DNA of 32,806 bases from an uncultured Bacteroidota bacterium (lineage in GTDB: Bacteria > Bacteroidota > Bacteroidia > UKL13-3). Location of the stretch: assembly GCA_903897855.1 (NCBI GenBank), contig CAIUDH010000090.1:1-32806 (forward strand), read 5' to 3'. Shown here piece after piece: positions 7,172-15,585 of the stretch. The position numbers and the translations under genes are program-made. The notes under the pieces were generated by a model. That model did no database searches. It was not told the DNA's origin and saw nothing but the letters and a program-made list of their open reading frames with translations. Each line of letters begins with the position of its first letter. The stretch's first letter is position 1.

Positions 7172-9064
7172 ATGAATCTGCGCAGCACCTTTTTATTACT
7201 CTTTACCACGCTTGTCACGCTTCTGCAGGCACAACAAAACCTATGGCCTTTAAACAGTAATCCTGTGTTGAAGAATTATAATGCCTTATACCCATCGATT
7301 GATCAAAGTTTTGGAATCAAACATTTTTTAGGAAAAACAAACACCACCTTCGATTCACTCCCTTTCTTTGAAGACTTTACAAGCAGCACCGTCATACCCG
7401 ACACCAATAAATGGCTCGATCGAAATGTATTCATTAATAATGGTTTTCCTCAAAACCCACCGAGTTATAATGTAGCCACTTTTGATGGACTCGATAAAGA
7501 TGGAAATGCCTATAAGATTGCTTCCGGGATCGGTTATGGACAAGCAGATACACTGACCAGTGCACCCCTTAATTTTGCCAGTTACTCGGCAGCCAATAAT
7601 ATCTATTTCAGTTTCTTTTATGAAATGGCCGGTTACGGCGATATTCCCCTACCCGAAGACTCCTTGCTCTTGCAGTTTTTAAGCTCGGGAGGAAAATGGA
7701 ATACGATATGGATAAAGGCCGGGGGTAAACGTGAAACCGTGTTTACTCAAGTGATCTTACCCGTGAGCAATGCACTTTATTTTCATGGAGCATTTCAGTT
7801 TAGATTTATTAATTATGCCAGTTTATCGGGCAATTTAAATCATTGGAATCTCGACTATATCCGAATCGATAGAAACAGAAATGTGACCGACTCCTTCAAT
7901 ACCGATGTGGCTATCATGACGAGCCCTACTCCTATTTTGAAGCGTTATTATAGCATGCCTTGGGATCAATATAAGGCAAGTTCATCGAATGAAAATGCAG
8001 CTTCTACCTCCTTTTATGTACGTAATTTAAAAAATACGAATGTGCAAGTGCCGTCGAAATATTTTGTTTTCAATAAAGCCTATAATAACCTACTTTCCAA
8101 TACCACCTTCACTTTAGGGTCGCTCACGTACCAAGCACCACAAAAAATAACCTACAACTTTACGACTCTTATCGATACCATTTTGCCGATACGTGATTCT
8201 GTGCGTGTTAAAAGTTTATATACCGCCAGTGAAAACAGTGACGTGCGACGTACCAACGACAGCATTTATAAAGAACAACTTTTTGCGAATTATTTCGCCT
8301 ACGACGATGGTGGCGCTGAAGCAGGCTATGGCATCGACTTTGGCTCCGGCAAGGTGGCTTTAGGATATGAAACAAACATGGACGATTCCCTTAGGGCTAT
8401 CGATATCTATTTTAATCAATCGCTTACCACCAACTCGGGTATTAATTTCACTCTTATGGCATGGAATACTATCGCTATTGCGGGTCAGCAAGAAAAAATA
8501 CTGCACTTTCAAACGGTTATGGTACCGGAGCATAGTTATACCTACCGCGACAAAATGGGAGGTTTCACCCGCTATCAGTTAGATACCCCACGCTTTTTAC
8601 CCAAAGGGAAATTCTATATCGGATGGCGCCAAAATAGTACCTATATGCTCAATGTCGGTTTCGACATGAACTATCCCGATAATTTCGGTGTGGCCTTCAA
8701 CCCCAACATGTATTATAATACCAATGGAACCTGGCAAGTAAGTGGGTTTCCTGGCACGGTCATGATGCGCCCAGTGACCGGCAAACAAGTCAGTATCATT
8801 ACTGGCCTCCAAGATTCACCCACGAACCCACCAAAGACGCTTTCGGTATATCCTAACCCTGCCCACGCGCTGCTTTATATCGACCTGCCTGAAAATGAGA
8901 ACCAACGAATCAGCATCATGGATATGCAAGGAAAAATGGTGAAACAGATGCCCATGCAAAGTAATGTCATCAATGTACAGGATTTAACCAAGGGCATCTA
9001 TTTCCTAAACATTTTCGACCCTACCAAGAATCAATCCTACAAAACTAAATTTATTATATACTAA
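7172..9064 (+). CDS. Secreted protein with T9SS type A sorting domain, function unknown
   Basis: The 630-residue product starts with a signal peptide (MNLRSTFLLLFTTLVTLLQA, probable cleavage before Gln21). It ends with a type A sorting domain at residues about 559-630 (VYPNPAHALLYIDLP ... LTKGIYFLNIF ... KFIIY). The middle shows LPFFEDFTSS and NHWNLDYIRID segments typical of Bacteroidota secreted proteins with a jelly-roll or MAM-like beta-sandwich. I see no catalytic motif. I chose the ATG at 7172, which puts the basic residue just before the hydrophobic core; an upstream in-frame TTG at 7166 is less likely. It lies 68 bases after the PASTA gene and overlaps the rhodanese start by one base (TAATG), so the three genes are probably co-transcribed. 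Confidence 0.85.
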   Translation: MNLRSTFLLLFTTLVTLLQAQQNLWPLNSNPVLKNYNALYPSIDQSFGIKHFLGKTNTTFDSLPFFEDFTSSTVIPDTNKWLDRNVFINNGFPQNPPSYNVATFDGLDKDGNAYKIASGIGYGQADTLTSAPLNFASYSAANNIYFSFFYEMAGYGDIPLPEDSLLLQFLSSGGKWNTIWIKAGGKRETVFTQVILPVSNALYFHGAFQFRFINYASLSGNLNHWNLDYIRIDRNRNVTDSFNTDVAIMTSPTPILKRYYSMPWDQYKASSSNENAASTSFYVRNLKNTNVQVPSKYFVFNKAYNNLLSNTTFTLGSLTYQAPQKITYNFTTLIDTILPIRDSVRVKSLYTASENSDVRRTNDSIYKEQLFANYFAYDDGGAEAGYGIDFGSGKVALGYETNMDDSLRAIDIYFNQSLTTNSGINFTLMAWNTIAIAGQQEKILHFQTVMVPEHSYTYRDKMGGFTRYQLDTPRFLPKGKFYIGWRQNSTYMLNVGFDMNYPDNFGVAFNPNMYYNTNGTWQVSGFPGTVMMRPVTGKQVSIITGLQDSPTNPPKTLSVYPNPAHALLYIDLPENENQRISIMDMQGKMVKQMPMQSNVINVQDLTKGIYFLNIFDPTKNQSYKTKFIIY

Positions 9065-9369
9065 TGGAAGATATTACCATCAAAGAACTAAAAGAACGCA
9101 TCGACAAGGGTGAGAAACTCAATGTGATTGATGTGCGAGAATCATTTGAATTCGATGAATTCAATATAGGCGGAAAACTAATTCCATTAGCCACCTTGCC
9201 CGAGGCGATGGCGGAATTAGGCCACTTGAAAGACAAAGAGCTGATTGTGCATTGTAAATCGGGCGGACGTAGCGCTACAGCCAAAGCCTACTTATCTCAA
9301 AATGGGTTTACTAAAGTGCGTAACCTTCTCGGTGGTATCACAGCATGGAAGGCAGAGATAGGCGCGTAG
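9064..9369 (+). CDS. Single-domain rhodanese-like sulfurtransferase
   Basis: The 101-residue product is one rhodanese domain. It has the NVIDVRESFEFDEFNIGG start, the active-site loop C64-K-S-G-G-R69-S (CX5R, in VHCKSGGRS), and the C-terminal NLLGGITAWK motif. Such proteins move sulfane sulfur on a persulfidated Cys, in sulfur trafficking, detoxification or redox repair. The six-residue active-site loop is the sulfurtransferase type rather than the longer Cdc25 phosphatase type. No signal peptide is present, so it is cytoplasmic. Its ATG overlaps the stop of the upstream secreted-protein gene (TAATG), pointing to translational coupling, an odd pairing of a cytoplasmic enzyme with a T9SS cargo. 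Confidence 0.93.
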   Translation: MEDITIKELKERIDKGEKLNVIDVRESFEFDEFNIGGKLIPLATLPEAMAELGHLKDKELIVHCKSGGRSATAKAYLSQNGFTKVRNLLGGITAWKAEIGA

Positions 9370-9437
9370 TAAATGTAAAAATGTCCCAATTCATTCCTCA
9401 TTAACGCCCCTTTTCTGCCACAATTTCGTTAAAATCT

Positions 9438-9466
9438 GACAGTTGTCGTTTGGCACTTTCATTGAT
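9438..9466 (+). promoter_or_regulatory. Inverted repeat and sigma-54-like promoter upstream of dnaK
   Basis: GACA-GT-TGTC (9438-9447) is a small perfect inverted repeat. Three bases later TGGCAC-TTTCA-TTGAT (9451-9466) matches the sigma-54 pattern TGGCAC-N5-TTGCW except for A in place of C in the -12 GC pair. Transcription would start near 9477, about 26 bases before dnaK. No TAnnTTTG box is visible here. The sigma-54 reading is an inference and depends on the organism having rpoN. Confidence 0.4.
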
Positions 9467-9502
9467 TGTATAGGAAAAATATAACATTTAACCTTTACAA
9501 CA

Positions 9503-11407
9503 ATGGGAAAAATAATTGGAATAGATTTAGGAACAACCAACTCATGCGTTTCTGTGATGGAAGGCAACGAGCCGGTAGTTATTGCCAACAGCGAAGGAAA
9601 GCGTACAACACCTTCCGTGATTGGTTTTTTGAAAGACGGAGAACGTAAAGTAGGCGATCCTGCAAAACGCCAGGCAGTAACAAACCCGGTGAATACCGTT
9701 TCTTCAATCAAACGATTTATGGGTAACACCTTTGATCAGGTAACCGCTGAAGTAGCTCGCGTGCCTTACAAAGTAGTTAAAGGCGACAATAACACGCCTC
9801 GTGTAAACATCAACGATAGACTTTATACTCCTCAGGAAATTTCTGCTATCATTTTGCAAAAAATGAAAAAGACAGCCGAAGATTATTTGGGCATAGAAGT
9901 TACAGAAGCAGTCATCACAGTGCCTGCCTACTTTAATGATGCTCAGCGTAATGCTACCAAGGAAGCTGGTGAAATTGCTGGTTTAACGGTAAAACGTATC
10001 ATCAACGAACCTACTGCTGCTGCCCTTGCTTATGGCATGGACAAAAAAGGTAAAGACATGAAAATCGTGGTTTTCGACTGCGGAGGTGGCACACACGACG
10101 TTTCTGTTTTGGAATTGGGCGACGGCGTGTTCGAAGTGAAAAGTACCGATGGCGACACCCATTTAGGAGGTGACGACTTCGATCAAAAAATTATTGAATG
10201 GCTCGTAGCCGAATTTAAAGACGAAAATGGAGGCCTCGACCTAAGCAAAGACCCTATGGCTTTGCAACGTTTAAAAGAAGCGGCAGAGAAAGCAAAAATA
10301 GAATTGTCATCGAGCAGCAACGCCGAGATTAACTTGCCTTATATCATGCCTGTTGATGGCATTCCGAAACACCTTGTTCGTACCCTTAGCAAAGCTAAGT
10401 TTGAACAAATGTGCGACGACTTAATACGCAGAACAATCGACCCTTGTAAATCGGCACTCAAAAATGCTGGATTAAGCACTGGCGATATCGATGAGATAAT
10501 TTTAGTAGGTGGTTCTACACGGATCCCTGCCATACAAGAAGCAGTAGAAAAATTCTTTGGCAAAGCCCCAAGCAAAGGAGTAAATCCTGATGAAGTGGTA
10601 GCCATTGGAGCCGCCATTCAAGGGGGTGTTTTAACTGGTGAAGTAAAAGACGTGCTGTTGCTGGATGTTACCCCTTTAAGTTTGGGTATTGAAACCATGG
10701 GTAACGTATTTACTAAACTTATCGAATCAAACACGACCATCCCGACCAAGAAATCGGAAACCTTCTCTACCGCTGTAGATAGCCAACCTAGCGTGGAAAT
10801 ACACGTATTGCAAGGCGAACGGGCCATGGCCAAAGACAATCGTACCCTCGGCCGTTTCCACCTCGATGGAATTCCGCCAGCACCTCGTGGTGTGCCTCAA
10901 GTGGAAGTTACCTTTGATGTAGATGCTAACGGTATCATGCACGTAAGTGCCAAAGATAAAGGGACTGGCAAAGAGCAGAAAATTCGAATTGAATCGTCGA
11001 CCGGACTGAGTGATGATGAAATTAAACGTATGCGTGCCGAAGCTGCTGCCAATGCCGACTCAGATAAAAAAGCGAAGGAAGAAGCAGATAAATTAAACAG
11101 CGCCGATCAAATGATTTTTCAAACAGAAAAACAATTGAAAGAATATGGCGAGAAAGTGCCTGCTGAAACTAGAACTAAAATTGAAGAGATTTTAGCAAAA
11201 CTAAAAACGGCTCATGCTGCTAAAGATTATGCAGGCATTGATACGGCTTTAGCTGAAATAAACACCTTGTGGCAGGAAGCAAGCCAACATATGTATAGCC
11301 AAGGTAATGACCCGAATAAAACCGACGAGAGTACCAATGCAAATACAGATACCAATGCCCACGATAATGCCAATGTGCAGGATGTAGAAGCAGAGGAAGT
11401 GAAATAA
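9503..11407 (+). CDS. dnaK: Molecular chaperone DnaK (Hsp70)
   Basis: DnaK is the ATP-driven chaperone that works with DnaJ and GrpE. The 634-residue product has the N-terminal ATPase domain starting [10 protein letters not shown] (residues 6-15), [12 protein letters not shown] (about 167-178), the phosphate loop [10 protein letters not shown] (191-200) and [14 protein letters not shown]. The linker [18 protein letters not shown], the substrate-binding domain, the helical lid and an acidic tail ending EEVK follow. Length and order are standard. The second Hsp70 signature reads D-C-G-G-G-T-H-D-V instead of the commoner D-L-G-G-G-T-F-D-V/I. I believe this occurs in some Bacteroidota but cannot check. 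There is no dnaJ or grpE next to it. It has its own upstream control region and a terminator. Confidence 0.99.
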   Translation: MGKIIGIDLGTTNSCVSVMEGNEPVVIANSEGKRTTPSVIGFLKDGERKVGDPAKRQAVTNPVNTVSSIKRFMGNTFDQVTAEVARVPYKVVKGDNNTPRVNINDRLYTPQEISAIILQKMKKTAEDYLGIEVTEAVITVPAYFNDAQRNATKEAGEIAGLTVKRIINEPTAAALAYGMDKKGKDMKIVVFDCGGGTHDVSVLELGDGVFEVKSTDGDTHLGGDDFDQKIIEWLVAEFKDENGGLDLSKDPMALQRLKEAAEKAKIELSSSSNAEINLPYIMPVDGIPKHLVRTLSKAKFEQMCDDLIRRTIDPCKSALKNAGLSTGDIDEIILVGGSTRIPAIQEAVEKFFGKAPSKGVNPDEVVAIGAAIQGGVLTGEVKDVLLLDVTPLSLGIETMGNVFTKLIESNTTIPTKKSETFSTAVDSQPSVEIHVLQGERAMAKDNRTLGRFHLDGIPPAPRGVPQVEVTFDVDANGIMHVSAKDKGTGKEQKIRIESSTGLSDDEIKRMRAEAAANADSDKKAKEEADKLNSADQMIFQTEKQLKEYGEKVPAETRTKIEEILAKLKTAHAAKDYAGIDTALAEINTLWQEASQHMYSQGNDPNKTDESTNANTDTNAHDNANVQDVEAEEVK

Positions 11408-11460
11408 TTTAAAGAATACCCCAAGCCTAGATTTAAAAGCTAGAAAACGGGGTAAAACAA

Positions 11461-11494
11461 AAAACCGCTGCATTCAGTTGCAGCGGTTTTTTTT
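11461..11494. terminator. Bidirectional terminator between dnaK and the yqeY-like gene
   Basis: AAAACCGCTGCA (11461-11472) and TGCAGCGGTTTT (11479-11490) form a perfect 12-bp stem with the loop TTCAGT. More T follows on the plus strand, and on the minus strand the stem is followed by TTTTTTGTTTT. The flanking genes converge, so it can serve both. Confidence 0.93.
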
Positions 11495-11552
11495 ATGAGA
11501 AAAAGAATGCGTTTGCACACGGTTACCATAAAACGTGCGCCTCGTCTTAAAT

Positions 11553-12002
11553 CTAAGTCAAAATCTGCTTCAATAATTCCGATATTTTTTTCCCATCGGC
11601 CTTGCCTGCCATATGTTTCATCGCTAAAGGCATGGCTTTGCCGAAATCGGCAGCAGAGATTAGGTTGTTCATCGTTAGCATCTCTTTGAGTTGCAACTTT
11701 ATTTCATCGTCGCCCATTTGCGTTGGCAAGTAACGTTCAAACACCAATAATTCCTCTTGCTCTTTGGAGGCTAGGTCGGGGCGATTTTGCTGGGTGAATA
11801 TATCGAAGCTTTCTTTGCGTTGTTTGGCTAGTTTTTGAACAATTTTAATCGCTTGTTCATCACTGATGGCTTCACTCGAGCCGTCGCTGGTAGCGGCCAA
11901 AAGAAGTGCTGCTTTAATGGAACGTAAGGCACGTAACTCCGATTCGTTACGGGCTTTCATCGCGCTCGTAATTTCAAGATTTATCTTTTCGGTAAAATTC
12001 AT
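11553..12002 (-). CDS. GatB/YqeY domain protein
   Basis: The 149-residue product begins MNFTEKINLEITSAMKAR, then has ELRALRSIKAALL and ends with ADGKKISELLKQIL, the pattern of the stand-alone YqeY family. This domain is the tRNA-binding helical tail of GatB and GatE amidotransferases, but the function of the free-standing protein is not established; a tRNA-related role is inferred. The length is typical (about 150). It is the last gene of the lpxD-lpxC/fabZ operon, starting 19 bases after lpxC/fabZ. In many Bacteroidota I would expect lpxA at this place, and it is not here. Confidence 0.9.
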   Translation of the reverse strand: MNFTEKINLEITSAMKARNESELRALRSIKAALLLAATSDGSSEAISDEQAIKIVQKLAKQRKESFDIFTQQNRPDLASKEQEELLVFERYLPTQMGDDEIKLQLKEMLTMNNLISAADFGKAMPLAMKHMAGKADGKKISELLKQILT

Positions 12003-12021
12003 GGTCTATAATAATTTATAT

Positions 12022-13425
12022 TTATGCTTTGTTCTTCTTCGCTATTTGTGCCATCATCTCGGCTTCAATAACTATTTTATCACCAACATAGCCCACTCCT
12101 TTCATTTGCACGATGCCACGGCGCACGGGCTGTGTTAGCTCGAGTTTCATAATAAGTGTATCTCCAGGAATAACTTTATCTTTAAATTTCACTTCGTTTA
12201 TCTTCATAAAATAAGTGCTGTAATTCTCAGGATCAGGATAGGTACTGAGTATCATTACACCGCCCGCCTGAGCAAGTGCCTCTACCTGAAGAACCCCCGG
12301 AAACAAAGGCTCACTAGGGAAATGCCCACTAAAACAGCTCTCATCAAACGTAATGTTTTTTAGGGCAACAATATGCTTATCACTTTTCTCAAGCACTTTG
12401 TCAACTAATAGAAATGGATGACGATGTGGCAAATATTTTTGAATCTGCATTACATCATATAAAGGTGGAATATTCGGGTTGTACGATGGTGCTTTTGAAC
12501 CCCGTTTCTGCTTTTTAATCATGGCTTTGATTTTCTTCGCGAAAGCCACATTGGCGGCATGCCCTGGGCGTGCTGCCATAATCTGAGCTTTGATAGGCAT
12601 TCCTATTAAGGCTAAGTCTCCGATAAGATCGAGCAATTTATGACGTGCCGGCTCATTTTGAAATCGCATCTCTAAATTATTTAGAATGCCTTCTTTACGC
12701 ACGCTCACTTTAGGTTTGTTAAACAATCCAGCCAAATGATCAAGCTCATCTTCTTCAACTTTACGGTCGACAATCACGATGGCATTATTCAGATCACCTC
12801 CTTTTATCAAATTATTAGCCAATAACATTTCAAGCTCATGCAAAAAGCAGAAGGTACGACAGCTTGAAATTTCTTTCTCAAACTCTTTGATGTCGGTTAC
12901 GGAGGCATGCTGACTTCCGAGTACCGATGAATTATAATCAACCATCACCGTGAGCCTGTAATCATCAACGGGCATCGCTACCATTTCTACCTTTCTGGAA
13001 ACGTCAGCGTAATGTACATTTTCAGGTATCACGAAGTATTCCCTATCGGCCTCTTGCTCAATAATTTTTGCTTCCAGAAGCATATCCACGAAGGGCTTCG
13101 AGCTTCCATCCATTATCGGAGGTTCAGGGCCATCGAGCTGAATTAACACATTATCCAACTCCATGCCAGCAAGTGCGGCAAGCACATGTTCTACGGTGTT
13201 AACCCGACAACCATTATGCTCTAAAGTGGTACCTCTCGAGGTATCCACTACATAATCTACATCGGCATTCATGATGGGCTGATTCGGCAAATCGAGTCGT
13301 TGAAACTTAAATCCATGATGCTCCGGTGCCGGTTGAAAAGTAAGGGTGCACTCGCTTCCTGTATGTAACCCTACACCAGAGATACTGATTGCTTTATTAA
13401 TGCTGTGTTGTTTTATAGAAGACAT
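12022..13425 (-). CDS. lpxC/fabZ: Bifunctional UDP-3-O-acyl-N-acetylglucosamine deacetylase / 3-hydroxyacyl-ACP dehydratase (LpxC-FabZ fusion)
   Basis: This 467-residue fusion is a hallmark of Bacteroidota. Residues 1 to about 305 are LpxC, the committed zinc deacetylase of lipid A synthesis. Zinc ligands are visible as H80 (NTVEHVLAAL), H262 and D266 (ARHKLLDLIGD). Residues about 320-467 are FabZ, the dehydratase of fatty acid elongation. It has the LPHRHPFLLVDKV segment, catalytic H368 in CFSGHFP, and E382 in GVLQVEALAQ. Joining the two may help balance hydroxyacyl-ACP use between lipid A and phospholipid (family-level inference). It starts only 2 bases after lpxD, so the two are translationally close. 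Confidence 0.97.
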   Translation of the reverse strand: MSSIKQHSINKAISISGVGLHTGSECTLTFQPAPEHHGFKFQRLDLPNQPIMNADVDYVVDTSRGTTLEHNGCRVNTVEHVLAALAGMELDNVLIQLDGPEPPIMDGSSKPFVDMLLEAKIIEQEADREYFVIPENVHYADVSRKVEMVAMPVDDYRLTVMVDYNSSVLGSQHASVTDIKEFEKEISSCRTFCFLHELEMLLANNLIKGGDLNNAIVIVDRKVEEDELDHLAGLFNKPKVSVRKEGILNNLEMRFQNEPARHKLLDLIGDLALIGMPIKAQIMAARPGHAANVAFAKKIKAMIKKQKRGSKAPSYNPNIPPLYDVMQIQKYLPHRHPFLLVDKVLEKSDKHIVALKNITFDESCFSGHFPSEPLFPGVLQVEALAQAGGVMILSTYPDPENYSTYFMKINEVKFKDKVIPGDTLIMKLELTQPVRRGIVQMKGVGYVGDKIVIEAEMMAQIAKKNKA

Positions 13426-13427
13426 AT

Positions 13428-14438
13428 TTAAATTTTCTGATCTTTAACTTTTTTAAATAATTCCGGCAATTTAGCTAATAACAAACTAATACGAAGGGCT
13501 TCCCGTTTCTCCATCACAGGCAAACCGAACCAGTCTTTGTTGGTTTCGGTGATACTGCGTGTAACACCACTTTGTCCGCCTATCTGACTTCCGTCGGCCA
13601 CGGCAATATGGCCTGCAAAGCCTACCTGTCCGCCAATTTTACACTGTTTCCCTAGTTTCGTACTTCCCGAAACCCCAGTCTGCGCTGCAATCACCGTATT
13701 TTCGCCGATTTCGGCATTATGGGCAATCTGAATTAGATTATCCAATTTCACTCCTTTACGAATAATCGTACTTCCGATGGTGGCCCTATCGATACTGCAG
13801 TTGCTTCCAATTTCAACATTATCTTCGATTACGACATTCCCAATCTGAGGAATTTTCTTATAGCTGCCATCGGGTTGTGGTGCGTGCCCGAAACCATCGC
13901 CGCCAATAACAGTAGAGGCATGAATAATGCCATTGCACCCTATTTTGCAGTCGCTATACACCTTCACTCCACTATACAAGATAGTGTTATCGCCTACCTC
14001 CACATTATCGCCAAGAAATACCTGAGGGTATATTTTAACATTATTCCCAATTTTAGCTTTCGATCCAATATAGGCAAAGGCACCAACATAAACCTCTTTT
14101 CCTAAGTCGGCATCAGAAGCAATAAAGCACGGTTGCTCGATTCCTGTTTTATGTTGCTGGTCTTGAGCGATCTCAAGAATCCTCGTGAACGCCGAATAGG
14201 CATCAGGAACACGAATCAGTGTGGCCATCACGGGCTTATCAAACACCATGGTTTCATTCACCAACACCGCTCCTGCCTGAGTTTGGTAGATATACGGAAG
14301 GTAAATAGGATTCGACAAAAAGCTCAAACCATTCGGTTTGCCTTCTTCAATTTTACAGATGGTATCCAAAATGATGTTACCATCACCTTCTACCCTGCCG
14401 TTTAGCATGGCTGCTATTTCAAAAACTTTTGCCCGCAT
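13428..14438 (-). CDS. lpxD: UDP-3-O-acylglucosamine N-acyltransferase
   Basis: LpxD adds the second 3-hydroxyacyl chain to UDP-3-O-acyl-glucosamine in the Raetz lipid A pathway. The 336-residue product has the N-terminal uridine-binding domain (about 1-100) and a left-handed beta-helix of hexapeptide repeats from about 105 to 300. The catalytic His is H240 in [11 protein letters not shown]. The motif GGDGFGHAP (about residues 179-187) is typical. The length is normal. It is the first gene of the operon, with lpxC/fabZ 2 bases downstream. About 150 bases separate it from the divergent fabH. No perfect -7 box is seen; TAAATTCG at 14468-14461 is one mismatch off. Confidence 0.97.
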   Translation of the reverse strand: MRAKVFEIAAMLNGRVEGDGNIILDTICKIEEGKPNGLSFLSNPIYLPYIYQTQAGAVLVNETMVFDKPVMATLIRVPDAYSAFTRILEIAQDQQHKTGIEQPCFIASDADLGKEVYVGAFAYIGSKAKIGNNVKIYPQVFLGDNVEVGDNTILYSGVKVYSDCKIGCNGIIHASTVIGGDGFGHAPQPDGSYKKIPQIGNVVIEDNVEIGSNCSIDRATIGSTIIRKGVKLDNLIQIAHNAEIGENTVIAAQTGVSGSTKLGKQCKIGGQVGFAGHIAVADGSQIGGQSGVTRSITETNKDWFGLPVMEKREALRISLLLAKLPELFKKVKDQKI

Positions 14439-14576
14439 GAAGTAATTAAATAAAAGAGTGCGAATTTAAGGCATAATCTTGAGAATTACACAGACGACTG
14501 AACGTATAACACTTCACGAATAGACGGTATTACCATGGTATTAACAATTTCAATTCTTCAAACCCAACATAATTTT

Positions 14577-14584
14577 TAACTTTG
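14577..14584 (+). promoter_or_regulatory. -7 box 8 bases before fabH
   Basis: TAACTTTG followed by C matches TAnnTTTG. The fabH ATG (14593) starts after 8 more bases, implying a leaderless or very short leader mRNA. No TTG is visible 19 bases upstream. Confidence 0.6.
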
Positions 14585-14592
14585 CCGCCTAT

Positions 14593-15585
14593 ATGACCCA
14601 AAAAATTACTGCAGCGATTACGGCTATTGATGCCTACCTGCCGCCTGACAAACTCACCAATTTCGATTTGGAAAAAATGGTGGATACCACCGACGAGTGG
14701 ATACGTTCACGTACCGGAGTAATCGAACGTCGAATTCTAAAAACTCCTGGATTAGCTTCCAGCGATATGGCAGCCGAAGCGGTTAAAAATCTTTTGGAAA
14801 AGAAAAATATCGACCCACTGAGCATTGAAGTAGTTATTTGTGCAACAGTGACCCCCGACATGGTTTTTCCGGCTACTGCCAATATTTTGAGCGATAAAGC
14901 AGGATTGAAAAATGCCTGGGGTTTTGATTTGAGCGCAGCATGTTCGGGATTCCTTTTCGGATTACAAACTGGTGCTGCTTTAATCGAGAGCGGCCGATAT
15001 AAAAAAGTGTTGGTGGTTGGCGTCGACAAAATGAGCAGCATCATCGACTATACCGACCGCAATACCTGTATCATTTTTGGTGATGGATGCGGCGTGGTTT
15101 TGTTAGAGCCTAATTATGAAGGCTTGGGCATTATCGATTGTATTTTAAAAAGCGATGGTGCCGGCCGCAAACACCTGCATCAGAAGGCAGGCGGATCGTT
15201 GAAACCAGCAAGTATTGAAACGGTTACCAATAAAGAACATTTCGTATACCAAGAAGGACAACCCGTATTTAAAGCGGCCGTGAAAGGCATGGCCGATGTG
15301 AGTTATGAGATTATGCAACGCAACCACTTAACATCGGACGATGTACAGTGGCTGGTGCCCCATCAGGCCAACCTCCGAATTATAGATGCTACCCGTGAAC
15401 GAATGGGATTACCTGAAGAAAAAGTGATGGTGAATATACAACGCTACGGCAATACTACTGCAGCTACCATACCTCTGTGCATGTTTGATTATGAAAGTCA
15501 ATTGCACAAAGGCGATAATATTATTCTTGCTTCTTTCGGTGGTGGTTATACTTGGGGTGCTATTTGGGTGAAGTGGGCTTATTAG
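14593..15585 (+). CDS. fabH: 3-oxoacyl-ACP synthase III (KAS III)
   Basis: FabH condenses acetyl-CoA or a branched starter with malonyl-ACP to begin fatty acid synthesis. The 330-residue product carries the Cys-His-Asn triad: C117 in LSAACSGFLFG, H257 in VPHQANLRI and N287 in YGNTTAATIP. The C-terminus has FGGGYTWGAIWVKW. Length and motifs are standard. It stands alone, without plsX, rpmF or fabD beside it, which is the more usual place for the main fabH; a second copy elsewhere in the genome is possible. Its stop overlaps by 4 bases with the stop of the converging membrane-protein gene. Confidence 0.95.
   Translation: MTQKITAAITAIDAYLPPDKLTNFDLEKMVDTTDEWIRSRTGVIERRILKTPGLASSDMAAEAVKNLLEKKNIDPLSIEVVICATVTPDMVFPATANILSDKAGLKNAWGFDLSAACSGFLFGLQTGAALIESGRYKKVLVVGVDKMSSIIDYTDRNTCIIFGDGCGVVLLEPNYEGLGIIDCILKSDGAGRKHLHQKAGGSLKPASIETVTNKEHFVYQEGQPVFKAAVKGMADVSYEIMQRNHLTSDDVQWLVPHQANLRIIDATRERMGLPEEKVMVNIQRYGNTTAATIPLCMFDYESQLHKGDNIILASFGGGYTWGAIWVKWAY

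Noticed and set aside
11495-11689. Plus-strand open frame after dnaK
   Set aside because: It begins inside the flank of the dnaK terminator and overlaps the YqeY-like gene antisense; the peptide is basic and unlike any family.
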